Shown: positions 1-9,348, numbered from the stretch's first letter. The stretch is 64,000 bases of DNA from Methylophilus rhizosphaerae (GCF_900100975.1 NZ_FNFX01000002.1:434001-498000), one strand, 5' to 3'. Program-made: numbers and translations. Notes: a model not told the origin generated them from the letters alone.

Positions 1-209
1 GTGACAAAGACTTTTTAGATGACATTAATCCTGGCTCCGTCAAAGTCATCACTGCGCAGCTGGAACAAAGCGCACAACAAGCCAACCCTGGCGACAGCTA
101 CCAGTTTGAACGTCATGGCTATTTTGTTGCTGACCGTAAAGACAGTGTCTCTGGCAAACCGGTATTTAACAGGACGGTAACATTAAGGGATGCTTGGCAG
201 AAGGCATGA
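1..209 (+). CDS. glnS: Glutaminyl-tRNA synthetase, C-terminal end (partial)
   Basis: The reading frame enters from the left edge (first full codon at base 3) and stops with TGA at 207-209. The translated tail contains the stretches FERHGYFVADRKDS and KPVFNRTVTLRDAW, which match the anticodon-binding C-terminus of bacterial GlnRS (E. coli GlnS ends with FEREGYF, then KPVFNRTVGLRDTWAK). The enzyme charges tRNA-Gln with glutamine in the cytoplasm. Only about the last 68 residues are present, so nothing can be said about the catalytic domain. No strong terminator follows it. Confidence 0.9.
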   Translation, partial: DKDFLDDINPGSVKVITAQLEQSAQQANPGDSYQFERHGYFVADRKDSVSGKPVFNRTVTLRDAWQKA

Positions 210-286
210 GAATAGCTGCCCAGCAACGTATTTGGAAACAGGTTCGATATCGATAGCCACTAAAAAATAATCAAATTGAATAAATT

Positions 287-313
287 CTTATAAAGACTGG
301 TAAACTTTATAAG
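287..313. repeat. Perfect 9-bp inverted repeat upstream of the TonB receptor operon
   Basis: CTTATAAAG (287-295) and CTTTATAAG (305-313) are exact inverted copies separated by nine bases. The pair lies about 60 bp before the likely start of the TonB receptor gene. There is no T-run after it, so it does not look like a terminator for glnS. The symmetrical arms could be an operator for a dimeric regulator, or could overlap promoter elements (TTATAAAG resembles a -10). The function is inferred only from position. Confidence 0.5.
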
Positions 314-371
314 TAGTTAGCCTGCCCTGAAAAGCAACCGGCGAATGCAACAAGTATGCGAGAGGGTCATC

Positions 372-2390
372 TTGAAGCGATCGGGTATTGTAAAAACAAG
401 ACAGCTAAAGCTCCTGTGGCTACTAAAGCTCGTGTATGCAATATCCACGATCAATACAGCCATGGCAGACGAATACTCACTCAAAGAGTTTGCCGAGATG
501 TCACTGGAAGACTTGAGTAACATCGAGGTCACTTCCGTATCCCGGGCACCTGAACGACTTTTAGATGCTCCCGCTGCTATCACAGTCATTACCAATGAAG
601 AAATCCGCCGATCTGGCGCAACCAGCATTCCAGAAGCGCTGAGATTAGCCGACAATTTACAAGTAGCCCAAAAAAATTCTCACGACTGGGGCATCAGTGC
701 TCGCGGATTTAATACTGAATTGGCGAATAAGATGCTGGTCATGATTGATGGCAGAACGGTATATTCGCCGTTGTTTTCCGGTGTTTTCTGGGACAGGCAG
801 GATTATCTATTAGAAGATATCGAGCGTATTGAAGTCGTGAGCGGCCCAGGAGGTACATTGTGGGGAGTAAACGCTGTCAACGGAGTGATCAATATCATTA
901 CCAAGTCCAGCAAAGAGACGCAAGGGACATATATTGAAACTGGCCTGGGCAATAAACTTAAAAATTCCACCTCCATGCGTTATGGAGGCATGTTAGCACC
1001 CAACGTTAGTTACCGCATTTACGGTAAATATTTTGACCGGGCCAGCCAGGCATTATCCAATGGCAAAAATGCTTCAGACGCCTGGAATATGGGCCAGGGT
1101 GGATTTCGAATTGATGCAGACGTGTCACACAACGACAAAGTGACCCTGCAAGGTGATTTTTATAATACAAACCAGGATGATCCAATCACTACCAATCAGG
1201 GTGAAGCAGATGGAATGAATATCCTGGGACGCTGGGCCCATACCATTTCCAATACGTCTAACATGCAATTGCAGATGTATTATGACAAAACCAATTTCTC
1301 ACTGCCAAGAGCTGCCGCAGCACCGCCATTGGTGATCCCCTCAGGTTTTTTAAAAAATGCGCTGGAAACCTACGATATCGATTTCCAGCACCGTTTCTTA
1401 CTAAATGACCGCAATAAAATCGTATGGGGGCTGGGCTATCGCTATACTCACAACAAGGTAGATAGCGCCCCTACTGTGGCGCTTGACCCGGAGCACCTGG
1501 ACCAGCAGCGCTATAGCGCATTTGTTCAGGACGAAATCAAACTCCACCCTAAACTCTCCTTCACTGTTGGCACTAAAGTCGAACATACTGGCTATACAGG
1601 ATGGGAAGTTGAGCCAAGTGCCAGGATATTATGGAAAGTCGCACCAGATCATAATCTTTGGGCGGCTATTTCACGCGCAGTCAGGATACCTTCACGACTG
1701 GATCGAGATCTGGTAACCCCCACAAACCTTCCAGCCCCGTTTCCACAAAGTATTTTAAGTGGAAGTGACAATTTTAACTCAGAGAAAGTAGTCGCTTATG
1801 AACTGGGTTACCGTGCCAGACTCAATCCCAAACTGTCTACCTCCATTTCCCTTTTCTATAATGAATATACCGATATACGCAGTGTGAGTCCTAGCCCACC
1901 TGATATTTTCGGCCTTCCATTCCCATTTATGATACGCAACAATCTGGAAGGCGAAACTCATGGCATAGAAATAAGTACCAGCTATCAGGCGCTGAACTGG
2001 TGGCGGTTACAGCTGGGGTATAACTTGCTTGAAGAACATCTCCGCGTTAGATCTGGAGAGGTAGATGTCAATAATGCACTGAATGAAACGGCGGACCCTC
2101 GCCATCAGGTTTCGATTCGGTCTTCCATGAACTTATCCAGTAATGTTGATTTTGATGCGTATTTCCGATGGGTGGATGCCCTGCATAATAATAACGGGGC
2201 CATTGCTGGCCGGGTGCCAAGCTATTCTGAGTTAAACCTGCGTCTCGGATGGCGCCCAATGAAGCAACTGGAACTCTCGCTTACCGGGCAGAACCTTCTC
2301 CATAATCGACATCCTGAATATGGTTTCCCAGACCCGAGCCGGGTTGAAATCGAACGCAGCCTTTACGGAAAAGTCCAGTGGCACTTTTAA
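372..2390 (+). CDS. TonB-dependent outer-membrane receptor
   Basis: Outer-membrane beta-barrel receptor with an N-terminal plug. Plug signatures are easy to see: SVSRAPERLLDAPAAITVIT, EEIRRSGATSIPEALRLADN, SARGFN, MLVMIDGRTVYSPLFSGVFW, LLEDIERIEVVSGPGGTLWG and NAVNGVINIITK. The C-terminus ends LYGKVQWHF, a typical barrel-closing strand with terminal Phe. I place the start at TTG 372, five bases after AGAGGG, which gives a signal peptide (basic start, hydrophobic core, AMA before DEYS). The frame is open from ATG 345 as an alternative. The ligand is unknown. In this plug subfamily, receptors often sit beside DUF4154/YfiR genes, as here, which suggests signalling or sensing rather than simple iron uptake. 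Confidence 0.85.
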   Translation: MKRSGIVKTRQLKLLWLLKLVYAISTINTAMADEYSLKEFAEMSLEDLSNIEVTSVSRAPERLLDAPAAITVITNEEIRRSGATSIPEALRLADNLQVAQKNSHDWGISARGFNTELANKMLVMIDGRTVYSPLFSGVFWDRQDYLLEDIERIEVVSGPGGTLWGVNAVNGVINIITKSSKETQGTYIETGLGNKLKNSTSMRYGGMLAPNVSYRIYGKYFDRASQALSNGKNASDAWNMGQGGFRIDADVSHNDKVTLQGDFYNTNQDDPITTNQGEADGMNILGRWAHTISNTSNMQLQMYYDKTNFSLPRAAAAPPLVIPSGFLKNALETYDIDFQHRFLLNDRNKIVWGLGYRYTHNKVDSAPTVALDPEHLDQQRYSAFVQDEIKLHPKLSFTVGTKVEHTGYTGWEVEPSARILWKVAPDHNLWAAISRAVRIPSRLDRDLVTPTNLPAPFPQSILSGSDNFNSEKVVAYELGYRARLNPKLSTSISLFYNEYTDIRSVSPSPPDIFGLPFPFMIRNNLEGETHGIEISTSYQALNWWRLQLGYNLLEEHLRVRSGEVDVNNALNETADPRHQVSIRSSMNLSSNVDFDAYFRWVDALHNNNGAIAGRVPSYSELNLRLGWRPMKQLELSLTGQNLLHNRHPEYGFPDPSRVEIERSLYGKVQWHF

Positions 2391-2404
2391 GGCAATTGCT
2401 GAGC

Positions 2405-2971
2405 ATGATTAAACGGCTGCAAGTATTCAACAAGAATATTTCATTTGCCACTTTCTTTTTCTTCTTAATGAGTGTGAATCAGGTGGTAATCGCCGATGAA
2501 TCCATAGAATATAAAATAAAAGCAGCATTTCTATATAAATTCAGTGCATATGTGAGCTGGCCTCCAGTCGCATTCAACTCTCCTTCAGACCCATTCTCCA
2601 TATGCATTGCAGAAAGCAATGAACTGTTTAAATCCACACTGGAAAAAGTGGTTAACGGGGAAACCGTTTATGGGCGGCCTGTCATCATCAGGCAGATTAA
2701 TAAACATGAACCCGAAAACAGCTGCCAGATTTTATATATTGGCAATGACAACAACCAACGAACGCCAGAAGCATTCGACACCTCCCGATTCAATCAGGCC
2801 TTGACCGTCAGTGATAATCCATCACAAAGTGTGATTGAGTTTTTTATTTCCGATAACCGGGTGCGCTTTAACATTGATGATGAAGCAGCGGCAAAAAAAG
2901 GGCTGGTAATCAGTTCCAAGCTGCTTAGTCTTGCTGTCAATGTCAAACGGCGTACATCTGCAGGGGAGTGA
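2405..2971 (+). CDS. YfiR-like periplasmic protein (DUF4154)
   Basis: About 188 residues with an N-terminal signal peptide ending near VVIADES. The mature part matches the DUF4154/YfiR family: IEYKIKAAFLYKFSAYVSWP at the start, FSICIAES, VNGETVYGRPVIIRQI, QILYIGN, and the end motif VRFNIDDEAAAKKGLVISSK followed by LLSLA. In Pseudomonas, YfiR is a periplasmic repressor of the diguanylate cyclase YfiN. Here it lies between a TonB receptor and a membrane kinase, so it probably relays a periplasmic signal to that kinase (inference). A GTG at 2378 inside the receptor gene is in frame, but ATG 2405 gives a cleaner signal peptide. It overlaps the kinase's upstream frame by a few bases, so the genes are co-transcribed. 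Confidence 0.82.
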   Translation: MIKRLQVFNKNISFATFFFFLMSVNQVVIADESIEYKIKAAFLYKFSAYVSWPPVAFNSPSDPFSICIAESNELFKSTLEKVVNGETVYGRPVIIRQINKHEPENSCQILYIGNDNNQRTPEAFDTSRFNQALTVSDNPSQSVIEFFISDNRVRFNIDDEAAAKKGLVISSKLLSLAVNVKRRTSAGE

Positions 2972-2973
2972 CT

Positions 2974-4587
2974 ATGCGAGCATTGACTGATCTCCGTATT
3001 CGCACCAAGCTTTCTATCATCATCGGCCTGACGTGCCTCATTGCTCTTTTGATGGCATTCGTTGTGATTGTCGGATATGACAACTACACCTATCAAACCC
3101 AAAAACAAAAAGAGTTGTCTGCGCAGGCGGAAATTCTCGCCTCCGGGATGATTGCACCTCTGGAGTTTGATGATCATGAAGCAGCCACGGAATATTTAAA
3201 GCCTCTTTCCACAAATCCGCAAATTTTAAGCGCAGCGGTGTATGCGGCTGAAGGCGCTATTTTTGCAAGTTACTCCAAGTCGAATTCACCACCCGCGCCT
3301 AACGCCATTCCAACAGGTATAAAAATACATAACGGCTTGCTTTCTGTCTCCGCTCCCGTGATCCAGAATCGTAATGTAGTGGGCAGTGTATATGTCCAGG
3401 AAAGTATTGAGCCCTTGACCCAGCGTATTGTCCGGTATGGCGGCGTTTTTATTATGGCCATCATTATTTCGCTATTTATTACACTGCCCATTGCTTTACG
3501 GCTTCATTATGCAATTGCGAATCCTGTGTATGCGCGCAGTTTGATAGAAGCGAGCCTTGACCCCTTTATTACGATTAATCCGCAAGGAATTATTACAGAT
3601 GTGAATTCGGCTACCTCACAGGTCACTGGTGTAAGTCGTGAAAAATTGATAGGAACAGATTTTTCTACCTACTTTACTGAACCGGACAAAGCCAGGGATA
3701 GCTATAGACAGGTATTCAATGAAGGCTCTGTGACCGATTTTCCTTTGACCATCCGGCATACGGATGGCGTAATGGTTGATGTTTTGTATAACGCTTCCGT
3801 TTATAAAGACGAGCATGGAAAAGTCTTGGGGGTCTTTGCCGCAGCGCGTGATGTGACAGCCCAAAAAACTGCCGAACGTGAAATTCATAAACGCACGGCA
3901 GAGTTACAGGTAGCGAATAAAGAGCTGGAAGCATTCAGCTATTCGGTTTCCCATGACTTAAGGGCGCCCCTCCGGGCTATAGACGGATTCAGTCAGGCCC
4001 TGCTGGAAGATTGTGCCGGGCAACTTGACCAGCAAGGCAGAGGATATCTGGACCGTGTCCGGGCGGCGTCCCAGCGGATGGGCATTTTAATCGACGATAT
4101 GCTAGAGCTTGCCCGTATTTCCCGAATAGAAATGCAGCACACACTATTGGATCTCAGCACTATGGCCAATGACATTTTGCTGGAGTTGGCACGAAATGAT
4201 GACCAGCGTAAAGTGGAATGGCATATCCAGCCAGAGCTTTATATTAAAGGCGACCCCAGGCTCATCCGGGTAATGATGGATAACCTGCTTGGAAACGCCT
4301 GGAAATATACCTCAAAACAAAGCATGGCGCGCATTGAGGTTGGAAAGAGTGTTCATCATGAAAGCGATATTGAGTATTTCGTGAAGGACAACGGTGCCGG
4401 ATTTGACATGGCCTACTCAGAGAAACTATTTGGTGCTTTTCAACGGCTTCATGCAGTGACAGAATTCCCGGGAACCGGTGTAGGCCTGGCCATAGTTCAG
4501 AGGATTATCCACCGACATGGGGGGGAAGTACGCGGCGAGGGAGTGCCTGGCCAGGGTGCTGCTTTCTATTTTTCTTTACCAGATTAA
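2974..4587 (+). CDS. Membrane sensor histidine kinase with CHASE8-like periplasmic domain and PAS
   Basis: A 537-residue hybrid of sensor and kinase. Order: transmembrane segment at about 12-34; periplasmic region about 35-150 resembling the CHASE8 domain of YfiN-type proteins; second transmembrane segment about 155-177; PAS domain about 185-305 (LIEASLDPFITINPQG, VTGVSREKLIGTDFS); HisKA with SVSHDLRAPLRAIDGFSQAL; HATPase with NLLGNAWKYTS, VKDNGAGFDM and GTGVGLAIVQRIIHRHGG. All catalytic boxes are intact. The link between TM2 and PAS is too short for a full HAMP. There is no attached receiver; the next gene supplies one. ATG 2974 follows AGGGGAG by five bases and is preferred over GTG 2968. 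Confidence 0.88.
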   Translation: MRALTDLRIRTKLSIIIGLTCLIALLMAFVVIVGYDNYTYQTQKQKELSAQAEILASGMIAPLEFDDHEAATEYLKPLSTNPQILSAAVYAAEGAIFASYSKSNSPPAPNAIPTGIKIHNGLLSVSAPVIQNRNVVGSVYVQESIEPLTQRIVRYGGVFIMAIIISLFITLPIALRLHYAIANPVYARSLIEASLDPFITINPQGIITDVNSATSQVTGVSREKLIGTDFSTYFTEPDKARDSYRQVFNEGSVTDFPLTIRHTDGVMVDVLYNASVYKDEHGKVLGVFAAARDVTAQKTAEREIHKRTAELQVANKELEAFSYSVSHDLRAPLRAIDGFSQALLEDCAGQLDQQGRGYLDRVRAASQRMGILIDDMLELARISRIEMQHTLLDLSTMANDILLELARNDDQRKVEWHIQPELYIKGDPRLIRVMMDNLLGNAWKYTSKQSMARIEVGKSVHHESDIEYFVKDNGAGFDMAYSEKLFGAFQRLHAVTEFPGTGVGLAIVQRIIHRHGGEVRGEGVPGQGAAFYFSLPD

Positions 4588-4606
4588 AGGGATATGAGGA
4601 ACGTAT

Positions 4607-5032
4607 ATGGACGAGAAAGTCATTTTGCTAATTGAAGATAACCCGGATGACGAACTGCTGACACTCCGGGCACTGAAGAACAATAACATCAATGCCCAGG
4701 TAAAAGTTGCCCGGGATGGACAAGAAGCGATTGATTACTTTTTTGGCGCAGAGGCCTCTGTAAATCCTACGCCTGCAGTGGTATTGTTGGATTTGAAATT
4801 ACCAAAAGTGAGCGGGCTGGAAGTGTTAAAGCGGATTCGGGCTGACGAAAAAACCGAAATGCAACCTGTTGTCATCCTCACCTCGTCCATTGAGGAGCAG
4901 GATCTTATTACAGGCTACCAGTTAGGCGCCAACAGCTATATCCGCAAACCTGTCGACTTTGGTCAATTCATGGAGGCGGTTCGCCAGCTCGGTTTGTACT
5001 GGCTGGTCATGAACGAGCTTCCACCATCATAG
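4607..5032 (+). CDS. CheY-like (Rcp1-type) single-domain response regulator
   Basis: A 141-residue stand-alone receiver. The acidic pocket is IEDNPDD, the phospho-acceptor Asp is in VVLLDLKLPKVSGLEVL, the switch Thr/Ser is in VVILTSS and the conserved Lys is in SYIRKPVDF. The insertion after the third strand and the YWLVMNE tail are typical of Rcp1-type regulators that pair with PAS or phytochrome-like kinases. The gene begins 19 bases after the kinase stop with a TGAGGAA ribosome site, so it is the probable phospho-partner of that kinase (inference from position). It has no output domain. Confidence 0.88.
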   Translation: MDEKVILLIEDNPDDELLTLRALKNNNINAQVKVARDGQEAIDYFFGAEASVNPTPAVVLLDLKLPKVSGLEVLKRIRADEKTEMQPVVILTSSIEEQDLITGYQLGANSYIRKPVDFGQFMEAVRQLGLYWLVMNELPPS

Positions 5033-5043
5033 TGAGACCCAAT

Positions 5044-6738
5044 ATGAAAATATTGAACACATTAATTGTTGAAGATTCCGAGGACGATACCGAGCTGTTG
5101 CTATATGAATTGAGGCGTGGCGGATATGAGCCTCACTATCGACGTATAGAAACTGCCGAGGGCATGAAAGCCGAACTGGACCGACAGGCCTGGGATATTG
5201 TCTTTTCAGATTTTAGTATGCCTAAATTCAGTGCGTTCGATGCATTGGCCATCTTGCGTGAGTCCGGCCATGACATCCCCTTTATTATTGTGTCAGGCAC
5301 GATAGGTGAAGATCGTGCTGTGCATGCAATGAAAGCGGGGGCTCATGATTACATTTTAAAAGGCAGCTTAAAGCGCTTAATCCCCGCCACTGAGCGCGAG
5401 CTTCGGGATGCACAAACCAGGTCTGAACAGCGGCATTCGGACGTGATCATTCACCGGCTGGCTTACCTGGACCAAGTGACAGAGCTCCCTAACCGTGCAC
5501 GATTTTATGAAATTGCTGATGCTGAGATCGCACAGGCCAACAGCGAGTCTCGTTCTATCGCCCTGCTCCTGATGGATCTGGACAGTTTCAAGAACGTCAA
5601 CGATACACTTGGGCATGCGCGTGGTGACGCCTTATTGAAACAAGTGGGCGCAAGACTGCAGCGCTTACTGCCGGCTCCTCATATCGTTGCCCGCATTGGT
5701 GGCGATGAATTTGGAATTTTACTGCCACGGTTAGCCAATATTGATGAAATTCAAACCGTTATCGGAAAGATTCAAGCACAGCTGGAACCGCCTTTTATGA
5801 TTGATGACGTACCGATTTCGGTAGAAGCCAGTATTGGTGTGGGCATTATGCCCGATCATGCTGAAGACTCTCATGCCTTGCTCCAGGTAGCTGATATTGC
5901 CATGTATCGAGCAAAGCATTTGGCGAGCGGTTACGTACTTTATGATCCTAAATATAATCTGCACAGTGCCGAAAAGCTGGGATTAATGGCGGAACTTAGA
6001 CAGGCCATTGACCAGAATCAGCTGGTTCTCTACTTCCAGCCTAAGCTGGCATTAAAAACCGGGCGGGTAGTAGGCTTTGAAGCGTTGGTGCGCTGGCAGC
6101 ATCCCCGACTGGGATTACTGGGACCCAACGATTTTATTTTGGCCGCCGAGCAAACGGGCCTGATAGGCTCGCTCACCCGCTGGGTAATGGAGTCAGCTTT
6201 AACCTTTATACAGCAGGCAGCGTTGCAGGATGACCCGCTTCGGGTGAGTGTGAACCTTTCCGCGCGCTCACTGCATGATGCTAACTTGCTAGAGATGATA
6301 AACGAGGCAATCAGCGCCAGCGGGACAAAACCGGAACTGTTGATGCTGGAAATCACCGAAACTGCCATCGTACTGGATCCCGTGCGTGCGAAAAAAACCC
6401 TGGATGCCTTAAGTCAGCGAGGAATCAAGCTCTCCATCGATGATTTCGGGACGGGATATACCTCGCTTGCCAGCATTAAGGACTTACCGATAAATGAAAT
6501 TAAAATCGACAGGTCATTTATCAAAAACATGCTGACGGATAACAAGGATTTCATGATTATCCGTTCAATTATCGAACTGGGACATAATCTGGGCTTAACA
6601 ACGGTAGCAGAAGGAATCGAGGACAAAGACGCCATGCATACCCTTCTTACGCTGGGTTGTGATGAAGTTCAAGGTTATTTGATCTGCCGCCCGAAGGCCA
6701 GCGACCAAATATTGCTGTGGCTGTCGGAAAATAATTGA
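5044..6738 (+). CDS. REC-GGDEF-EAL cyclic-di-GMP regulator
   Basis: Three-domain protein of about 564 residues. The receiver (about 1-125) has LIVEDSEDD, Asp in VFSDFSMP and Lys in ILKG. The GGDEF domain (about 140-300) has an intact ARIGGDEFGI and no obvious RxxD inhibitory site before it. The EAL domain (about 310-560) keeps GFEALVRWQHP, SVNLSARSL, MLEITET, SIDDFGTGYTSL, EIKIDRSFI and VAEGIED. Both cyclase and phosphodiesterase halves therefore look competent, and phosphorylation may tip the balance. GTG 5032 overlaps the previous stop; ATG 5044 after GTGAGA gives the standard MKILNTLIVEDSEDD start. It is the last gene of the receptor/YfiR/kinase operon and its likely output. Confidence 0.88.
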   Translation: MKILNTLIVEDSEDDTELLLYELRRGGYEPHYRRIETAEGMKAELDRQAWDIVFSDFSMPKFSAFDALAILRESGHDIPFIIVSGTIGEDRAVHAMKAGAHDYILKGSLKRLIPATERELRDAQTRSEQRHSDVIIHRLAYLDQVTELPNRARFYEIADAEIAQANSESRSIALLLMDLDSFKNVNDTLGHARGDALLKQVGARLQRLLPAPHIVARIGGDEFGILLPRLANIDEIQTVIGKIQAQLEPPFMIDDVPISVEASIGVGIMPDHAEDSHALLQVADIAMYRAKHLASGYVLYDPKYNLHSAEKLGLMAELRQAIDQNQLVLYFQPKLALKTGRVVGFEALVRWQHPRLGLLGPNDFILAAEQTGLIGSLTRWVMESALTFIQQAALQDDPLRVSVNLSARSLHDANLLEMINEAISASGTKPELLMLEITETAIVLDPVRAKKTLDALSQRGIKLSIDDFGTGYTSLASIKDLPINEIKIDRSFIKNMLTDNKDFMIIRSIIELGHNLGLTTVAEGIEDKDAMHTLLTLGCDEVQGYLICRPKASDQILLWLSENN

Positions 6739-7149
6739 TCCATATGCTGTCAGCATCTCATGGTGCATGCGATCCTGGCTGGTATCAGGCATTGTCTTAA
6801 CTTACTTTTATATCGTGCTGCTGTAGCATTTTCTGGTCGTCACTCCTGTCTGGCCACTTTTGGATTGTCCTGATTTTCTGCCCGCGCTGCAAATACGAGC
6901 ATACTGTTTAATTGCCTTAATTCCTACATAACAAAAGTAAACTTCTACTGTACGCAAGTGTCATCTTTAATAGATTTATCAACTTTCTGCTGTTAGTGGT
7001 ACTCCGCTTTCGCATTGAAAGCCTTGAAACAGTTGTCGGATGCATCAAAAGAACATGCTCCCCCCTTTTCCTAGCTGCCATAAACTTGCTTTGGCAATTA
7101 GCGCCTGTGCTGTTGCCTTCCGGCTTTTATAAATAGTATTAAGGAATGT
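6739..7149. other. 411-bp intergenic region before sps
   Basis: No open frame with coding character and no RNA gene that I can recognise. The region ends with TTAAGGAATGT before the ATG of sps, a good ribosome site. No clear intrinsic terminator follows the GGDEF-EAL gene and no convincing -35/-10 pair with correct spacing stood out. It probably holds the sps promoter and a long leader (inference). Confidence 0.4.
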
Positions 7150-9348
7150 ATGCGTGAACAATATCAACAAAAAAATGACCAGTTATATGTATTGCTTATC
7201 AGCGTCCATGGCTTAATCAGGGGTGAAGCACTTGAACTCGGGGCAGATGCAGATACCGGTGGGCAATGCACTTATGTCCTGGACCTTGCCAAAGCCCTGG
7301 CGGAACATCCGCAAATCGGCAAGGTAGATTTACTTACCCGCTTAATTCAGGATCCCAAAGTCTCCGAGGGCTATGCACAAGCCGAAGAAATACTAAGCGA
7401 AAAAGCCCGTATTATCCGCTTTCCCTGTGGCCCCAGGCGCTATTTGCGCAAAGAAGCCCTGTGGCCGCACCTGGACCAGATCGTGGATCGCTGCCTGCAT
7501 TATTTGCGCCACCAAGGCCGTTTGCCCGATGTGATTCACTCGCATTATGCCGATGCAGGCTATGTGGGGCGACAGCTCTCCATGCTACTGGGGATTCCGC
7601 AAATTCATACTGGCCACTCGCTGGGCAGGCCCAAACAGGAACGCCTGCTATCCAGCGGACGTAAAGCACAAACCATAGAAAAACAGTTTAATTTTGAGCG
7701 GCGCATCGCTGAAGAAGAGGCGCTGATCCAGCATGCTTCACTGATCGTGACCAGCACACGCCAGGAAGTCGAATTGCAATACGGCATGTATACCCATCCT
7801 GATCCCAAGCGTTTCCGTATTATTCCACCTGGGACAGATACTTCCCGCTTTTTACCGCCAGACCGAAAACATGTCTCCCCAACGGTCGAGCAAAGTGTGG
7901 GACATTTCCTGGAAAACTCGAAGAAACCGATAATTTTATGCATATGCCGGCCAGAGTTGCGCAAGAACCTCAAAGGCCTGGTCGCTGCCTACGGCAATAA
8001 TGAAGCATTGCAACGTCGTGCTAACCTGGTGCTGGTCGCAGGTAGCCGGGAGGATATTCGCACCCTGGATAAATCCCAGGCAGCGGTACTCACTGAATTG
8101 CTGCTGGATATAGACACCTATGACCTGTGGGGAAAAGTTGCTATCCCCAAGAATCATGCGCAGGAAGATGTGCCCGAGTTCTACCGCATGGCAGCCAAAA
8201 GCCGCGGCATATTTATTAATGCCGCGTTTACCGAACCTTTTGGACTGACACTGCTGGAGGCCGGCGCCTGTGGCTTGCCTGTCATTGCCCCCGATGACGG
8301 CGGACCACGTGATATCCTGGCCAACTGCCATCATGGCTTGCTGGTGAATACGCTGGATAGTACTGCCATTGGCGACACATTGTTATCTGCATTGACGGAC
8401 AGGCCCCGCTGGCGGAAATGGGCCAAAAGCGGCGTGATCAACGTGAAGCGCCATTACACCTGGGCCGGCCACGTCAATAAATATGTCAAAGAAATACGCA
8501 ATCTGCTACGCAGGCAACGCAAGAACCTGCGCAAACAACAGATTACGCTACATAGTGGTAAATCTCACATTCCACTGGCGCAACATGCTTTTATCACCGA
8601 TATCGATAATACCTTGCTGGGGGATCGTGCAGGCCAGGAAGCACTGGTGGCATGGCTAAGGGAGAATGCCGGCTATACCATTTTTGGCATTGCCACAGGC
8701 AGGCCTCTGGAAAGCACCATGGATATTCTGCGCAAAAACCATATCCCGATCCCCGATGTACTGATTACCTCGGTCGGCTCCGAAATTCATTACGGTTTAC
8801 GCCGTATTCCGGATATTGGCTGGGCCAATCATATCCGCCACCAGTGGCGGCGCGATGATGTATTGAAAGCGATGGAAAAAATACCCGGCCTCCGGTTACA
8901 GTCGGCAGAAAACCAGCGCGAATTCAAGATTTCCTACCTGGTTGATACCGGGAAAATACCCTCCATGGAACACATCACCCAGCATTTGCGCAAACAGGGT
9001 TTGCACGCACAAGTGATTTACTCGCATGGGGAATTTCTTGACCTGTTACCGGTACGCGCCTCCAAAGGTCATGCCATTCGCTACTTGTCTTACAAGTGGG
9101 GGTTGCCACTGACCAACTTCCTGGTTTCAGGCGACTCGGGCAATGATATTGAAATGCTGGTGGGCGATACTATGGCGGTGGTGGTTGGCAATTACAGCGA
9201 AGATCTTGCGCATCTGAAAGGATCTACCCGGATTTATTTTGCCGAAGCCAGCTATGCGCACGGCATTCTGGAAGGCATGCAGCACTACAAATTTGGGACT
9301 CCTGCAGCCGAGAAAGAACATGATGCGGTTTTACTGACAGAAAGATAG
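7150..9348 (+). CDS. sps: Sucrose-phosphate synthase fused to sucrose-phosphate phosphatase-like HAD domain
   Basis: A 732-residue two-domain protein. The N-terminal GT-B glycosyltransferase (about 1-460) shows LELGADADTGGQCTYVLDL, DVIHSHYADAGYVG, IHTGHSLGRPKQERL, RIIPPGTDTSRF, ICRPELRKNLKGL and the donor motif EPFGLTLLEAGACGLPVIAP. It joins UDP- or ADP-glucose to fructose-6-phosphate. The C-terminal HAD domain (about 480-715) keeps the catalytic DIDNTL and the Mg site VSGDSGNDIEML, so it may hydrolyse sucrose-6-phosphate in the same polypeptide. Amylosucrase follows 38 bases downstream, so the pair is likely one operon controlling sucrose level as an osmolyte or carbon store (inference). In some methylotrophs a fructokinase gene lies in this cluster; none is here. 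Confidence 0.9.
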   Translation: MREQYQQKNDQLYVLLISVHGLIRGEALELGADADTGGQCTYVLDLAKALAEHPQIGKVDLLTRLIQDPKVSEGYAQAEEILSEKARIIRFPCGPRRYLRKEALWPHLDQIVDRCLHYLRHQGRLPDVIHSHYADAGYVGRQLSMLLGIPQIHTGHSLGRPKQERLLSSGRKAQTIEKQFNFERRIAEEEALIQHASLIVTSTRQEVELQYGMYTHPDPKRFRIIPPGTDTSRFLPPDRKHVSPTVEQSVGHFLENSKKPIILCICRPELRKNLKGLVAAYGNNEALQRRANLVLVAGSREDIRTLDKSQAAVLTELLLDIDTYDLWGKVAIPKNHAQEDVPEFYRMAAKSRGIFINAAFTEPFGLTLLEAGACGLPVIAPDDGGPRDILANCHHGLLVNTLDSTAIGDTLLSALTDRPRWRKWAKSGVINVKRHYTWAGHVNKYVKEIRNLLRRQRKNLRKQQITLHSGKSHIPLAQHAFITDIDNTLLGDRAGQEALVAWLRENAGYTIFGIATGRPLESTMDILRKNHIPIPDVLITSVGSEIHYGLRRIPDIGWANHIRHQWRRDDVLKAMEKIPGLRLQSAENQREFKISYLVDTGKIPSMEHITQHLRKQGLHAQVIYSHGEFLDLLPVRASKGHAIRYLSYKWGLPLTNFLVSGDSGNDIEMLVGDTMAVVVGNYSEDLAHLKGSTRIYFAEASYAHGILEGMQHYKFGTPAAEKEHDAVLLTER

